A stretch of DNA of 48,636 nt, taken from assembly GCA_949744905.1 (NCBI GenBank), contig CATKCE010000074.1, positions 1-48,636 of the forward strand. The letters run 5' to 3'. Positions 9,834 through 18,989 of the stretch are shown piece by piece. The first letter of the stretch is position 1, and each line of letters begins with the position of its first letter. The notes under the pieces are model-generated. The model worked only from the letters and a program-made list of their open reading frames with translations, did no database searches and was not told the origin of the DNA. Position numbers and translations under genes: made by a program. Source of the DNA: an uncultured bacterium. GTDB lineage: Bacteria > Bacillota > Clostridia > Christensenellales > Pumilibacteraceae.

Positions 9834-9881
9834 CTTTTAAGTATAAAGTTGATACTTAAATATCGAGAGGTGAAATTAAAA

Positions 9882-11681
9882 ATGGCTAAAAAACAATTCA
9901 AAGCCGAATCGAAAAAATTACTCGACCTGATGATAAACTCCATATACACCAACCGCGAGATATTTTTGCGCGAGCTTATCAGCAACGGAAGCGACGCGAT
10001 AGACAAGCGTCATTACATGAGCCTTACCGATTCTTCGCTCGGCGCGGATTTTTGCATAGAGCTTGTGCCGGACAAAGAGGCGAGAACTCTTACCGTGCGC
10101 GATAACGGTTGCGGAATGGACAAGGTCGAGATGGAGAATAACCTCGGCACCATTGCCAAGAGCGGAACTTCGGAATTCAAACAAAAAGAAAACACCGCCG
10201 AAGCTCTTATCGGGCAGTTCGGCGTGGGCTTTTATTCGTCGTTCATGGTGGCAGACAAAGTTATCGTGCGCAGTAAAAAAGTCGGAGGAAACGAGGCTTA
10301 CGAGTGGGAAAGCGAGGGCGCCGACGGCTACACCGTGTCGCCGTGCGAATACGATGCCTTCGGAACGGAGATAATTTTGCACTTAAAGCCCGACGACGAG
10401 GACTGTTCTTACGGAGAATTTACCGACGAGTATACTCTCACAAGACTGGTGAAAAAGTATTCGGACTATATAAGATACCCGATAAAATCGGGCGGAAAAA
10501 CGCTTAACAGCATGGTACCCTTGTGGCGCAAGCGCAAATCGGAAGTCAAAAAAGAGGAATACGCGCAGTTTTACCGCGACAAGTTTTTCGACTTTAACGA
10601 TCCCGCGCAAGTGTTTGCGTCGCAGGTCGAAGGCAACATAAATTATTCGATGATGGTGTTTGTCCCCGAAAAAGCCCCGTACGATTATTACACCCGCGAG
10701 TACAAAAAAGGGCTTTCTCTCTATAGCGGCGGCGTGCTTATCATGGAAAGCTGCGCCGACGTGTTGCCGGATTATCTCGGTTTTATAAAGGGACTTGTTG
10801 ATTCTCCCGATATCAGTCTTAATATCTCGCGCGAGTTGTTGCAAAAAGACCGTCAACTGCGCGCGATAGCCGTATCGCTGGAAAAGAAGATACGCGGCGA
10901 GCTTGGCAAATGGCTTAGATCCGACCGCGAAGCATACGAGAAGATGTTCGCGCAGTTCGGGAATTCGCTTAAAATGGGCGCGTACGACAATTTCGGAGCG
11001 AGGAAAGACGACCTTAAAGATCTGCTGTTGTTTGAATCCGACAACGGAAAACAGACGCTGTTTTCCGAGTACGTTTCCCGCATGAAAGAGGGGCAGGAAA
11101 ATATTTATTACGCGTCGGGCGCAAGCGCGGAGGCGATAAAGGCGTTGCCGCAGGTTGAGATGTTCCTTGATAAGGGATACGAGATACTGTGCCTTAAAGA
11201 CGGCATAGACGAATTTGTGGTTAAAATGATAGAATCTTACGACGGTAAAAAATTCGTTTCGGTAGCGGATAAAGACGCCGCGGGAGTTTCCGACGAACAG
11301 AAAGCCGAGCTTGAAAAGAAGTCGGGCGACAATTCCGCCGTGCTCGGAAAAATGAAAGAACTTCTTAAAGGAAAAGTTAAGGACGTGCGGCTCACCGCAA
11401 GGCTCAAATCCGCCGCTGCGTGCCTTACCAGCGACGGCGACATATCGCTTGAAATGGAGCGGGTGCTTCGCGCAATGCCGGGAAGCGAGGGGATAAACGT
11501 CGGCAGAGTGCTGGAAATAAATCCCGACCACGACGCGTTTTCGCACATTGCGGCTTTAGAGCCGGACGGCGAAAAGTTCGCCGATTACACTCTCGCGCTG
11601 TATAGCGCGGCGCTGTTGCAGGAAAATCTCCCTGTGGACGACAGCGCTGCTTTGGCGGCTCTCATAGTTAAATTGTTATAG
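9882..11681 (+). CDS. htpG: Molecular chaperone HtpG (Hsp90)
   Basis: KKLLDLMINSIYTNREIFLRELISNGSDAIDK, DNGCGM, GQFGVGFYSSFMVADKV; SD gagaggtgaa before ATG 9882. Confidence 0.96.
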   Translation: MAKKQFKAESKKLLDLMINSIYTNREIFLRELISNGSDAIDKRHYMSLTDSSLGADFCIELVPDKEARTLTVRDNGCGMDKVEMENNLGTIAKSGTSEFKQKENTAEALIGQFGVGFYSSFMVADKVIVRSKKVGGNEAYEWESEGADGYTVSPCEYDAFGTEIILHLKPDDEDCSYGEFTDEYTLTRLVKKYSDYIRYPIKSGGKTLNSMVPLWRKRKSEVKKEEYAQFYRDKFFDFNDPAQVFASQVEGNINYSMMVFVPEKAPYDYYTREYKKGLSLYSGGVLIMESCADVLPDYLGFIKGLVDSPDISLNISRELLQKDRQLRAIAVSLEKKIRGELGKWLRSDREAYEKMFAQFGNSLKMGAYDNFGARKDDLKDLLLFESDNGKQTLFSEYVSRMKEGQENIYYASGASAEAIKALPQVEMFLDKGYEILCLKDGIDEFVVKMIESYDGKKFVSVADKDAAGVSDEQKAELEKKSGDNSAVLGKMKELLKGKVKDVRLTARLKSAAACLTSDGDISLEMERVLRAMPGSEGINVGRVLEINPDHDAFSHIAALEPDGEKFADYTLALYSAALLQENLPVDDSAALAALIVKLL

Positions 11682-11693
11682 TAAAAAGAAGGG

Positions 11694-11727
11694 AAAAGCG
11701 GAACGGCGTCGGACTGTTCCGCTTTTT
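11694..11727 (+). terminator. htpG terminator
   Basis: AAAAGCGGAAC-N10-GTTCCGCTTTTT. Confidence 0.85.
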
Positions 11728-11802
11728 CTTGCGCCTGGACGACGCGTAGCCGGAGGAACCGGACGGGCGAATTTTTGTATTCTTTTGACAATGGAAAAAT
11801 TA

Positions 11803-11831
11803 TTGCCATACCGCGTCCGATATGGTATAAT
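11803..11831 (+). promoter_or_regulatory. Promoter of the 2Fe-2S protein/hydrogenase cluster
   Basis: TTGCCA-N17-TATAAT. Confidence 0.7.
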
Positions 11832-11869
11832 CGTATCGTATGCAAATCTACGGTAGGGAGGATAGCAAA

Positions 11870-12112
11870 ATGGAGATAAAAGTATGTATCGGTTCGTCGT
11901 GCCATTTGAGGGGAAGCTACGAAGTGATAGAAAAGCTTAAAGCGCTCATAGCCGACAACGGACTCGAAAACAAGGTGGATCTTGCGGCGAGTTTCTGTCT
12001 CGGCAAGTGCGGCGCGGGCGTTACCGTGACGGGCGACGGCGAATTTTGGGACAACGTTACGCCCGAGACGGTGGAAAGCATTTTTGCCGAAAAAGTTTTG
12101 AAAAAGATATAA
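11870..12112 (+). CDS. Thioredoxin-like [2Fe-2S] ferredoxin-domain protein
   Basis: CIGSSCHLRGSYEV ... CLGKCGAG four-Cys pattern of the NuoE/HydC-like fold; SD gggagga before ATG 11870 (in-frame alternative ATG 11840). Confidence 0.85.
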   Translation: MEIKVCIGSSCHLRGSYEVIEKLKALIADNGLENKVDLAASFCLGKCGAGVTVTGDGEFWDNVTPETVESIFAEKVLKKI

Positions 12113-12153
12113 CGGATACATATAAAACGCCAAACGAAACGGAGAGAACGAAA

Positions 12154-13854
12154 ATGCGCGAATATCTCAATTTCAAACAAGCGAATTGCAAAAACTGTTA
12201 TAAATGTCTGCGCGAGTGTCCGGTAAAGGCGATAACCGTGCTGGGCGACCGCGCGCGTATACGCGAGGACTTGTGCGTATTGTGCGGACACTGTACAGGC
12301 GTGTGCAGTTTCAACGCAAAAGAAGTGGTAAACGATATTGCCGCGGTAAAGAAAATGCTGGGCGGAAAGAAGAAGGTCATAGCGTCGGTCGCGCCGGCGT
12401 TTGCCGCAAGTTTCGCCCCCGATTTCGATTCTTTTAAGCGGTCGCTGATAAAGGCGGGATTCGCCGACGCGTTCGAGACAGCCGACGGCGCCAGGGAAGT
12501 TACCGACTGTTACCGCAAATTGCTGGACGGCGGAAAGTACCGCAATCTCATAGCGTCCGCTTGTCCGTCTATAGTGCGGCTCATAAGTATTTATTATCCC
12601 GACGCGCTCAAATATCTTGCGCCGGTCGTAAGTCCCATGGTGGCGCACGCAAGGATACTGCGCAAAAAGTATCCCGACTGCAGGATAGTTTTCATAGGAC
12701 CGTGCATAGCGAAAAAGCGCGAGGCGGACGAAAGCGGCGTGATAGACGCGGCGCTGACGTTCGAGGAAATAAATACCGTATTTAAGGAAGCGGGCATAGA
12801 CGCGGAATTTCCCTCCGCCGAAGTCGCGGCTACGTGCGGCGCGGCTACTGCGGCGAAAAACGCGGCGAGATATTATCCCATCAACCGCGGGATCATAAAA
12901 TCGTTTGAAGCGTTTTCGGACGGGTACGAGTACATAAGCGTGGACGGACTTGCGCGCGCCAAAGAAGTGCTTTCAAATATAGACACTCTTTCCGGCATGT
13001 TCATTGAAATGCACGCGTGCGAATTTTCCTGCATAAACGGTCCTTGCGCGCTGAAAAAAGAGCGCGGCGGATTTATCAAAGCGACCGAGACCGTTCGCGC
13101 TTACGCAAAGACCGGAACGGAAAAAGGCGAACCGCAAAGCGGAGTGGCGCTTTCATGCGATTACGAAAAACTTCCCGATATCCGCCGCACTCCTTCGGAG
13201 GAAGAAATATCAAAGATACTTGCCGCTACCGGAAAGACTGCGCCGGAGGACGAACTCAACTGCGGCGCGTGCGGCTATAATACCTGCCGCGAAAAAGCGG
13301 CGGCGGTTTATAACGGCATGGCGGAGATAAGCATGTGCGTACCGTACATGCGCGAGCGCGCCGAAGGATTGAGTTACGACATTATACAAAACAGTCCCAA
13401 CGGTATTTTTGCGGTGGATAACGACCTCACGGTTTTGGAAATAAACGAAAAAGCGGCACAGCTTTTGGGCGGAAGCAAATCGTTGCTTAAAGGCGAACCG
13501 TTGGAAAAGTACCAGAATCCCGCGGATTTTTACCGCGCCATGTACGAAAACGAATTTTTCACGGGGCGCAAAACAAAGCTGGACAAGACCGGAAAATGGG
13601 TGGAGATGACCATCCGCAAGGTAAAGAATCAAAACCTGTTGTTCTGCATAATGAAAGATATAACGCAAGACGTGGATTACAACACGCGGCTCAATAAGAT
13701 AAAAGAGGAGACCGCGCAGGCGGCGTCGGAAGTTGTGAGCAAGCAGATGCGCGTAGTGCAGGAGATAGCGTCGCTTTTAGGCGAGACAACGGCGGAGACC
13801 AAGATAGCTCTTTTGAAACTACGCGACGCGCTGAGCGACGAAACGCGCGATTAG
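12154..13854 (+). CDS. PAS-containing [FeFe]-hydrogenase-like sensory protein (HydS/group C type)
   Basis: CKNCYKCLRECP and CVLCGHCTGVC ferredoxin motifs; H-cluster-like IASACPS, IGPCIAKK, MHACEFSCINGP; CGACGYNTC Fe-S motif, then a PAS domain (IIQNSPNGIFAVDNDLTVLEINEKA). Confidence 0.85.
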   Translation: MREYLNFKQANCKNCYKCLRECPVKAITVLGDRARIREDLCVLCGHCTGVCSFNAKEVVNDIAAVKKMLGGKKKVIASVAPAFAASFAPDFDSFKRSLIKAGFADAFETADGAREVTDCYRKLLDGGKYRNLIASACPSIVRLISIYYPDALKYLAPVVSPMVAHARILRKKYPDCRIVFIGPCIAKKREADESGVIDAALTFEEINTVFKEAGIDAEFPSAEVAATCGAATAAKNAARYYPINRGIIKSFEAFSDGYEYISVDGLARAKEVLSNIDTLSGMFIEMHACEFSCINGPCALKKERGGFIKATETVRAYAKTGTEKGEPQSGVALSCDYEKLPDIRRTPSEEEISKILAATGKTAPEDELNCGACGYNTCREKAAAVYNGMAEISMCVPYMRERAEGLSYDIIQNSPNGIFAVDNDLTVLEINEKAAQLLGGSKSLLKGEPLEKYQNPADFYRAMYENEFFTGRKTKLDKTGKWVEMTIRKVKNQNLLFCIMKDITQDVDYNTRLNKIKEETAQAASEVVSKQMRVVQEIASLLGETTAETKIALLKLRDALSDETRD

Positions 13855-13865
13855 GCGGTGCGGAT

Positions 13866-15026
13866 ATGGACGTTTTGGAATACGGATACGTATCGCTTAA
13901 TAAGAAAAACGAGGAATTGTGCGGCGACAAGGTTGAAATGATACCGTCGCCTCAAGGCGGGGCAACTTTAGTGCTTGCAGACGGACTCGGCAGCGGAGTC
14001 AAGGCAAATATACTCTCCACCCTTACAAGCAAGATCCTTTGCACCATGGCGGCGGCGCATGTCCCTTTGGAAGAATGTATAGATACCGTTGCGGGAAGTC
14101 TTCCGGTGTGCAAGCAGCGCGGAGTGGCGTATTCCACGTTTTCGCTACTTACTCTCGCGTCCGACGGTAGCGGATATCTCGCCGAGTTCGACAATCCGCC
14201 CGCCATACTTCTGCGCGGCGGAAAGTGGGTGCCTCTCGAGCGCGCCGAGCGAATATTCGGCGGTAAAAAACTGTACGTAAGCAAAATAGAACTCAGGCGG
14301 GGCGACGTAGTGCTCATGATGAGTGACGGAGTGGTGCACGCGGGCGTGGGCGAAACTCTCAACTTCGGATGGGACATAAAAGAGATACGCGAATTCGCCG
14401 AGATCCAGTACGACCCCGCGCTTTCGGCGCGCACAATGGCGAGCATAATGGCAAACGCGTGTTACGAACTGTACGGTCACCGCCCCGGCGACGACACCAC
14501 CGTGCTTGCCGTAAAATACCGCGCGCCGCTTACCGTAAATATGATGATAGGTCCGCCTTCAAACGCCGAGAGAGACGGCGCGGTGGTAAAGGAATTTATG
14601 GCGCAGGAGGGAAAGCGCGTCGTGTGCGGCGGCACTTCCAGCCAAGTGGTCGCGCGCGAGCTCCGCACGTCGGTCACAACGAGTTTCGACTACATAGATA
14701 AGGACGTTCCGCCGATCGGCTATATAGACGGCATAGACCTCACTTGCGAGGGAGTGCTCACGCTTAAAAAACTGCTTGTTTACGCCGACAAGTACGTGTC
14801 GGTATCCGACCCGGACGTAAAACTGTTTAAAGGACGCGACGGCGCTAGCCTGCTTGCCAAACTATTGCTGGTGGACGCGAGCGAAGTCAATCTGTTTGTG
14901 GGGCGGGGAGTAAATCTCGCGCACGAGGGACTCGGCATAGACAACAAGACCAAGCTCGATTCGGTGGTGAAACTTATAAATATACTTAAATCGCTCAATA
15001 AAAAGGTCGAGATAAAATATTATTGA
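13866..15026 (+). CDS. SpoIIE-type PP2C serine phosphatase with C-terminal extension
   Basis: LADGLGSGVKAN, GDVVLMMSDGVVHA, GDDTTVLAVKY motifs; about 150 additional residues after the phosphatase domain. Confidence 0.83.
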   Translation: MDVLEYGYVSLNKKNEELCGDKVEMIPSPQGGATLVLADGLGSGVKANILSTLTSKILCTMAAAHVPLEECIDTVAGSLPVCKQRGVAYSTFSLLTLASDGSGYLAEFDNPPAILLRGGKWVPLERAERIFGGKKLYVSKIELRRGDVVLMMSDGVVHAGVGETLNFGWDIKEIREFAEIQYDPALSARTMASIMANACYELYGHRPGDDTTVLAVKYRAPLTVNMMIGPPSNAERDGAVVKEFMAQEGKRVVCGGTSSQVVARELRTSVTTSFDYIDKDVPPIGYIDGIDLTCEGVLTLKKLLVYADKYVSVSDPDVKLFKGRDGASLLAKLLLVDASEVNLFVGRGVNLAHEGLGIDNKTKLDSVVKLINILKSLNKKVEIKYY

Positions 15027-15055
15027 AATATTGCGTTTTACGCCCCTTTTAATGT

Positions 15056-15084
15056 TTGCCCGCTTTGCCCGAATGTGGTATACT
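15056..15084 (+). promoter_or_regulatory. Internal promoter before the second hydrogenase gene
   Basis: TTGCCC-N17-TATACT, flanked by CCGAATG-N11-CATTCGG. Confidence 0.6.
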
Positions 15085-15149
15085 TTCATTCGGAAAGGCG
15101 GGTAAACCGTGATCGACGGCGTTACTTCGATAAAAAGATAAAGAGAAAT

Positions 15150-16592
15150 ATGGAAAGAGTTTTCGATACAAAAGTTCAGTTGTTAAAGTACAAAGCGCTT
15201 AAAGCGGTGATAGAACGCGCGTATGCCGGCACGCTCGAGCAGGCTTTGTACGAGATACCGAAAGAGATAGTGCCCGGTCCCAAATCGGACATGCGTTGCT
15301 GTATATACAAGGAGCGGGCGGTGCTTAGCGAGCGCGTGCGCATGGCGATGGGCGGCGATCCCGCAAATCCCAACGTTATAGAAACGCTGCCGGTCGCATG
15401 CGACGAATGCCCCATGGAAACGTATTTCGTAACGCCTGCATGCCGCGGTTGTATAAACCATAAGTGTATGGACGTGTGTCCGCGCGGCGCGATATCGATA
15501 GACGGCAGGACGGCAAAGATAGACGCCGACAAGTGCGTGGAGTGCGGCAGATGCGCAAAGAGCTGTCCTTACGGCGCGATAATAGAGCTTGCCCGTCCGT
15601 GCGTAAAGGCATGCAAGATCGGCGCGCTGAAAATAAGCGACGACAAAACGGCGGTGATAGACAACGACAAATGCGTCATGTGCGGCGCGTGCGTTTACAG
15701 TTGTCCGTTCGGAGCGATAGTGGATAAATCCTATGTTTTGGATTGCGTAGAAATACTTAAAGAGGCGGAAGCCAGCAAACGTAAAGTTTACGCCATAATC
15801 GCGCCGGCTATAGTGAGCCAGTTCAAGTACGCGAAAATAGAGCAGATAGTCGAGGGCATCAAAAAGCTCGGGTTCCACCAGGTGATCGAGACCGCCATGG
15901 GCGCGGACATCACTCTCGGCAAAGAGATGGAGGAACTCAAAGAGCGCGACAAAATGACCACAAGCTGTTGCCCCAGTTTCGTAATGTACATAGAACGGCA
16001 TTTTCCCAAACTGAAACAGTACATTTCGTCGTCTCCCAGTCCCATGGTGGAAGCGGCTCAATTGATAAAACGCACGTCTCCGGGAAGCAAGGTAGTGTTT
16101 ATAGGGCCGTGCGCCTCAAAGAAATACGAGTATAAGTTGGAAAAGACCGGCGGCGCGGTGGATTGCGTGATATCGTTTGAGGAATTGCAGGCGTTTTTGG
16201 ACGCGCGCGGTATAGACGTTTCGTCTTTGGAAGAATCTCCGCTCAACAACGCGTCCAAGTACGGCAGGATATTCGCAAAGAGCGGCGGCATATCGCAGGG
16301 CGTAAAAGAACTGAAAGAGAAGTACGGCATACAAAAAGATATTTGTCCCATAGCTCTCAACGGGCTGGAACAGATAAGACTGAATATGCTTAAAATGAAC
16401 GCCGGCAAACTGCCGGAAAACTTTATAGAGGGCATGGCGTGCGAGGGCGGTTGCCTCAACGGTCCTTTGTGTCTCAGTCACGGCGATAAAAACGTATTGG
16501 ACGTGGATAAGTACGGCGCGCAGGCGCGCGAGCAGGATATAGCCGCCAGCCTTACTTTGTACGAAATGACCAAAGAAATGGAGAAAAAATAG
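15150..16592 (+). CDS. [FeFe]-hydrogenase-family protein with multiple [4Fe-4S] motifs (group B/HfsB-like)
   Basis: TTSCCPSFVMYIERHFP, FIGPCASKKYEY, GMACEGGCLNG H-cluster motifs; CVECGRCAKSCP and CVMCGACVYSCP ferredoxin motifs. Confidence 0.88.
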   Translation: MERVFDTKVQLLKYKALKAVIERAYAGTLEQALYEIPKEIVPGPKSDMRCCIYKERAVLSERVRMAMGGDPANPNVIETLPVACDECPMETYFVTPACRGCINHKCMDVCPRGAISIDGRTAKIDADKCVECGRCAKSCPYGAIIELARPCVKACKIGALKISDDKTAVIDNDKCVMCGACVYSCPFGAIVDKSYVLDCVEILKEAEASKRKVYAIIAPAIVSQFKYAKIEQIVEGIKKLGFHQVIETAMGADITLGKEMEELKERDKMTTSCCPSFVMYIERHFPKLKQYISSSPSPMVEAAQLIKRTSPGSKVVFIGPCASKKYEYKLEKTGGAVDCVISFEELQAFLDARGIDVSSLEESPLNNASKYGRIFAKSGGISQGVKELKEKYGIQKDICPIALNGLEQIRLNMLKMNAGKLPENFIEGMACEGGCLNGPLCLSHGDKNVLDVDKYGAQAREQDIAASLTLYEMTKEMEKK

Positions 16593-16660
16593 TCGGCGGT
16601 AACGGATCGTATTGCAAAAATTTTCAAAAAGTCTACTTTAAAAAAGGAATACATAAACCA

Positions 16661-18028
16661 ATGCAAAAACTGAACGAAGAATGCGGAGTGCTCGGATTTT
16701 ACGACAATGACGGTTATAACGTCGCCCACATGCTGTATACCGGGATGTTCGCGTTGCAACACAGAGGACAGCAGAGTTGCGGCATAGTAACAAACGACGA
16801 CGCGCATTTGCACCAGCTTAAAGACAAGGGTTTGGTCAGCGAAGTGTTTGACGAACATTCGCTCACGTCGCTTACCGGCAACATAGGCGTTGCGCACGTA
16901 CGCTACGCCAAAGAGGGCGAAAACCTTAAAGAAAACGCCCAGCCCATAGTTTCGCGTTACTGCAAGGGAAGTATAACGCTTGCGCACAACGGAAGTATCG
17001 TAAACGCGAAACAACTGCGTGAAGAACTTGAAATGGGCGGGGCCATATTCCAGTCCACCAACGAGACCGAAGTCATCATGCACCTTATTGCGATAGCCCG
17101 CACGCGCACCAAAAGTATAGAGCAGGCTGTGTTGAAAGTAATGGAGCAGATAGAGGGAGCGTACAGCATGGTGCTGATGTCGCCCCGCAAATTGCTCGGT
17201 ATACGCGACCCCCAGGGATTCAGACCGCTGTGCATAGGAAAGACGGGCAACAGTTACGTGCTTGCAAGCGAGAGCGTGGCTCTCGACGTGATGCGCGCCG
17301 AATTCGTGCGGGACGTGGAGCCCGGCGAGGTCGTTTTAATAGAGGCGGGAGGAAAACTTACCAGTTTTAAGAATTTCTGCGGTAAAAAGCCCAGCCTTTG
17401 CGTGTTCGAATACGTATACTTCGCCCGTCCCGATTCGGTCATAGACGGCGTGAGCGTATATAAAACCAGGATAGAGACCGGCAAACAGCTTGCGATCGAG
17501 CATCCTGTGGACGCCGATATGGTAATAGGCGTGCCCGACAGCGGGACGCACTTCGCCCACGGTTACGCTTACCAGAGCGGAATACCGTTCGGCGACGGAC
17601 TTATCCGCAACCGCTACACGGGGCGCACGTTTATAAAACAGACGCAAGCCGAACGCGAAATGGCGGTATCTATAAAACTCAACGTTCTCAAAAGCAACGT
17701 GGAAGGAAAGCGCATAGTAATGGTTGACGACTCCATAGTGCGCGGGACTACAAGCGCGAATCTTATCAAAATGCTCAAAGACGCTGGGGCAAAGGAAGTT
17801 CACATGCGTGTGGCGTCGCCTCCGTTTTTGTGGCCGTGCTATTACGGCACCGATATCCCCAGCAAAAAAGAACTTATGGCGGTAAAATATACCATTGAGG
17901 AAATACGTCAAAAGCTGGGAGCCGACTCGATCGGGTATCTGCCGATAGAGGCTCTCAAAAAAATAGGGCTCCGAGAAGATTTCGGGTACTGCGACGCCTG
18001 CTTTACCGGAAATTATCCCGTAAGATGA
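16661..18028 (+). CDS. purF: Amidophosphoribosyltransferase
   Basis: EECGVLGFYDND ... LQHRGQQSCGI Ntn glutaminase; VMVDDSIVRGTTSANLIKML PRPP motif. Confidence 0.96.
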   Translation: MQKLNEECGVLGFYDNDGYNVAHMLYTGMFALQHRGQQSCGIVTNDDAHLHQLKDKGLVSEVFDEHSLTSLTGNIGVAHVRYAKEGENLKENAQPIVSRYCKGSITLAHNGSIVNAKQLREELEMGGAIFQSTNETEVIMHLIAIARTRTKSIEQAVLKVMEQIEGAYSMVLMSPRKLLGIRDPQGFRPLCIGKTGNSYVLASESVALDVMRAEFVRDVEPGEVVLIEAGGKLTSFKNFCGKKPSLCVFEYVYFARPDSVIDGVSVYKTRIETGKQLAIEHPVDADMVIGVPDSGTHFAHGYAYQSGIPFGDGLIRNRYTGRTFIKQTQAEREMAVSIKLNVLKSNVEGKRIVMVDDSIVRGTTSANLIKMLKDAGAKEVHMRVASPPFLWPCYYGTDIPSKKELMAVKYTIEEIRQKLGADSIGYLPIEALKKIGLREDFGYCDACFTGNYPVR

Positions 18029-18046
18029 TTTATTAAATTTGTTAAA

Positions 18047-18087
18047 AACGACCGCCGCGTCTTTACCGTAAAGACGCGGCGGTTTTG
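18047..18087. terminator. Bidirectional terminator after purF
   Basis: ACCGCCGCGTCTTTA-CCG-TAAAGACGCGGCGGTTTT, perfect 15-bp stem. Confidence 0.85.
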
Positions 18088-18104
18088 TTATGAAAAATAT
18101 TTTG

Positions 18105-18989
18105 TCAAAGAACTTTGGACAAAAAGTCTTTAAGCCTGGGGTTGTCCGGACTTTCGAACACTTGGTCCGGAGGACCCTGCTCAACTATTTTGCCGCCGTC
18201 CATAAACATGACGCGGGTGGCTACTTCTCGGGCAAAGCCCATTTCGTGGGTGACTATCACCATGGTCATTCCGCCGCGGGCAAGCTCTTTTATCAGCTCC
18301 AACACTTCGCCCACCATTTCGGGGTCGAGCGCCGAAGTCGGCTCGTCAAACAGCATTACTTTGGGATTCATGGCTAGCGCACGCACTATTGCTATGCGCT
18401 GGCGCTGTCCGCCGGAGAGGGTGGAGGGATATGCGTCCGCCTTGTCGGCAAGTCCTATGCGTTCGAGCAGTCTCAATGCGTTTTCACGCGCTTCGATTTT
18501 TATCTGTTTTAATGTTTTGCCGTAGTTAATAAGAGGTTCGCGTTTGTCTTTTTTTCGAAACAGATTTTTTATCCGCGTAAAAAAGTTCTTAGTACGCGTT
18601 TTTCTCAGGTCCTGCTTTTGTACGTGCACCGGCGCGAGCATGATGTTTTTTATTACGTTCATGTTGTTGAAAAGATTGAACTGTTGGAACACCATTCCCA
18701 TGCGTCGGCGTTGCAGATTGATGTCTACTTTGAGATCGCAAAGGTCGTTGCCCTCGAAGAACACATGGCCGTCGGAGGGGTCTTCGAGAACGTTGAGACA
18801 ACGCAAAAAAGTGCTTTTGCCGCTGCCCGACGGTCCTATCACCGCTATCTTTTCGCCTTCGGTGATCTTTTCGCTGATGTCGTCGAGCACTTTGAGTTGT
18901 CCGTAAGATTTGGTAAGGTGCTGTACTTCTATGAGAGCCGCGGGGTCGGGCGCTACTGCGGGAGTTTTTTCTTTTTTATTTTCTTTCAT
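18105..18989 (-). CDS. Polar amino acid ABC transporter ATP-binding protein (GlnQ-like) with an internal insertion
   Basis: [66 protein letters not shown]. Confidence 0.93.
   Translation of the reverse strand: MKENKKEKTPAVAPDPAALIEVQHLTKSYGQLKVLDDISEKITEGEKIAVIGPSGSGKSTFLRCLNVLEDPSDGHVFFEGNDLCDLKVDINLQRRRMGMVFQQFNLFNNMNVIKNIMLAPVHVQKQDLRKTRTKNFFTRIKNLFRKKDKREPLINYGKTLKQIKIEARENALRLLERIGLADKADAYPSTLSGGQRQRIAIVRALAMNPKVMLFDEPTSALDPEMVGEVLELIKELARGGMTMVIVTHEMGFAREVATRVMFMDGGKIVEQGPPDQVFESPDNPRLKDFLSKVL

Noticed and set aside
10383-11546. 387-aa minus-strand ORF opposite htpG
   Set aside because: Shadow ORF; the plus strand encodes unmistakable HtpG.
16593-16660. Possible purine riboswitch upstream of purF
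   Set aside because: The gap is only about 68 nt, with no recognisable purine aptamer core or terminator.
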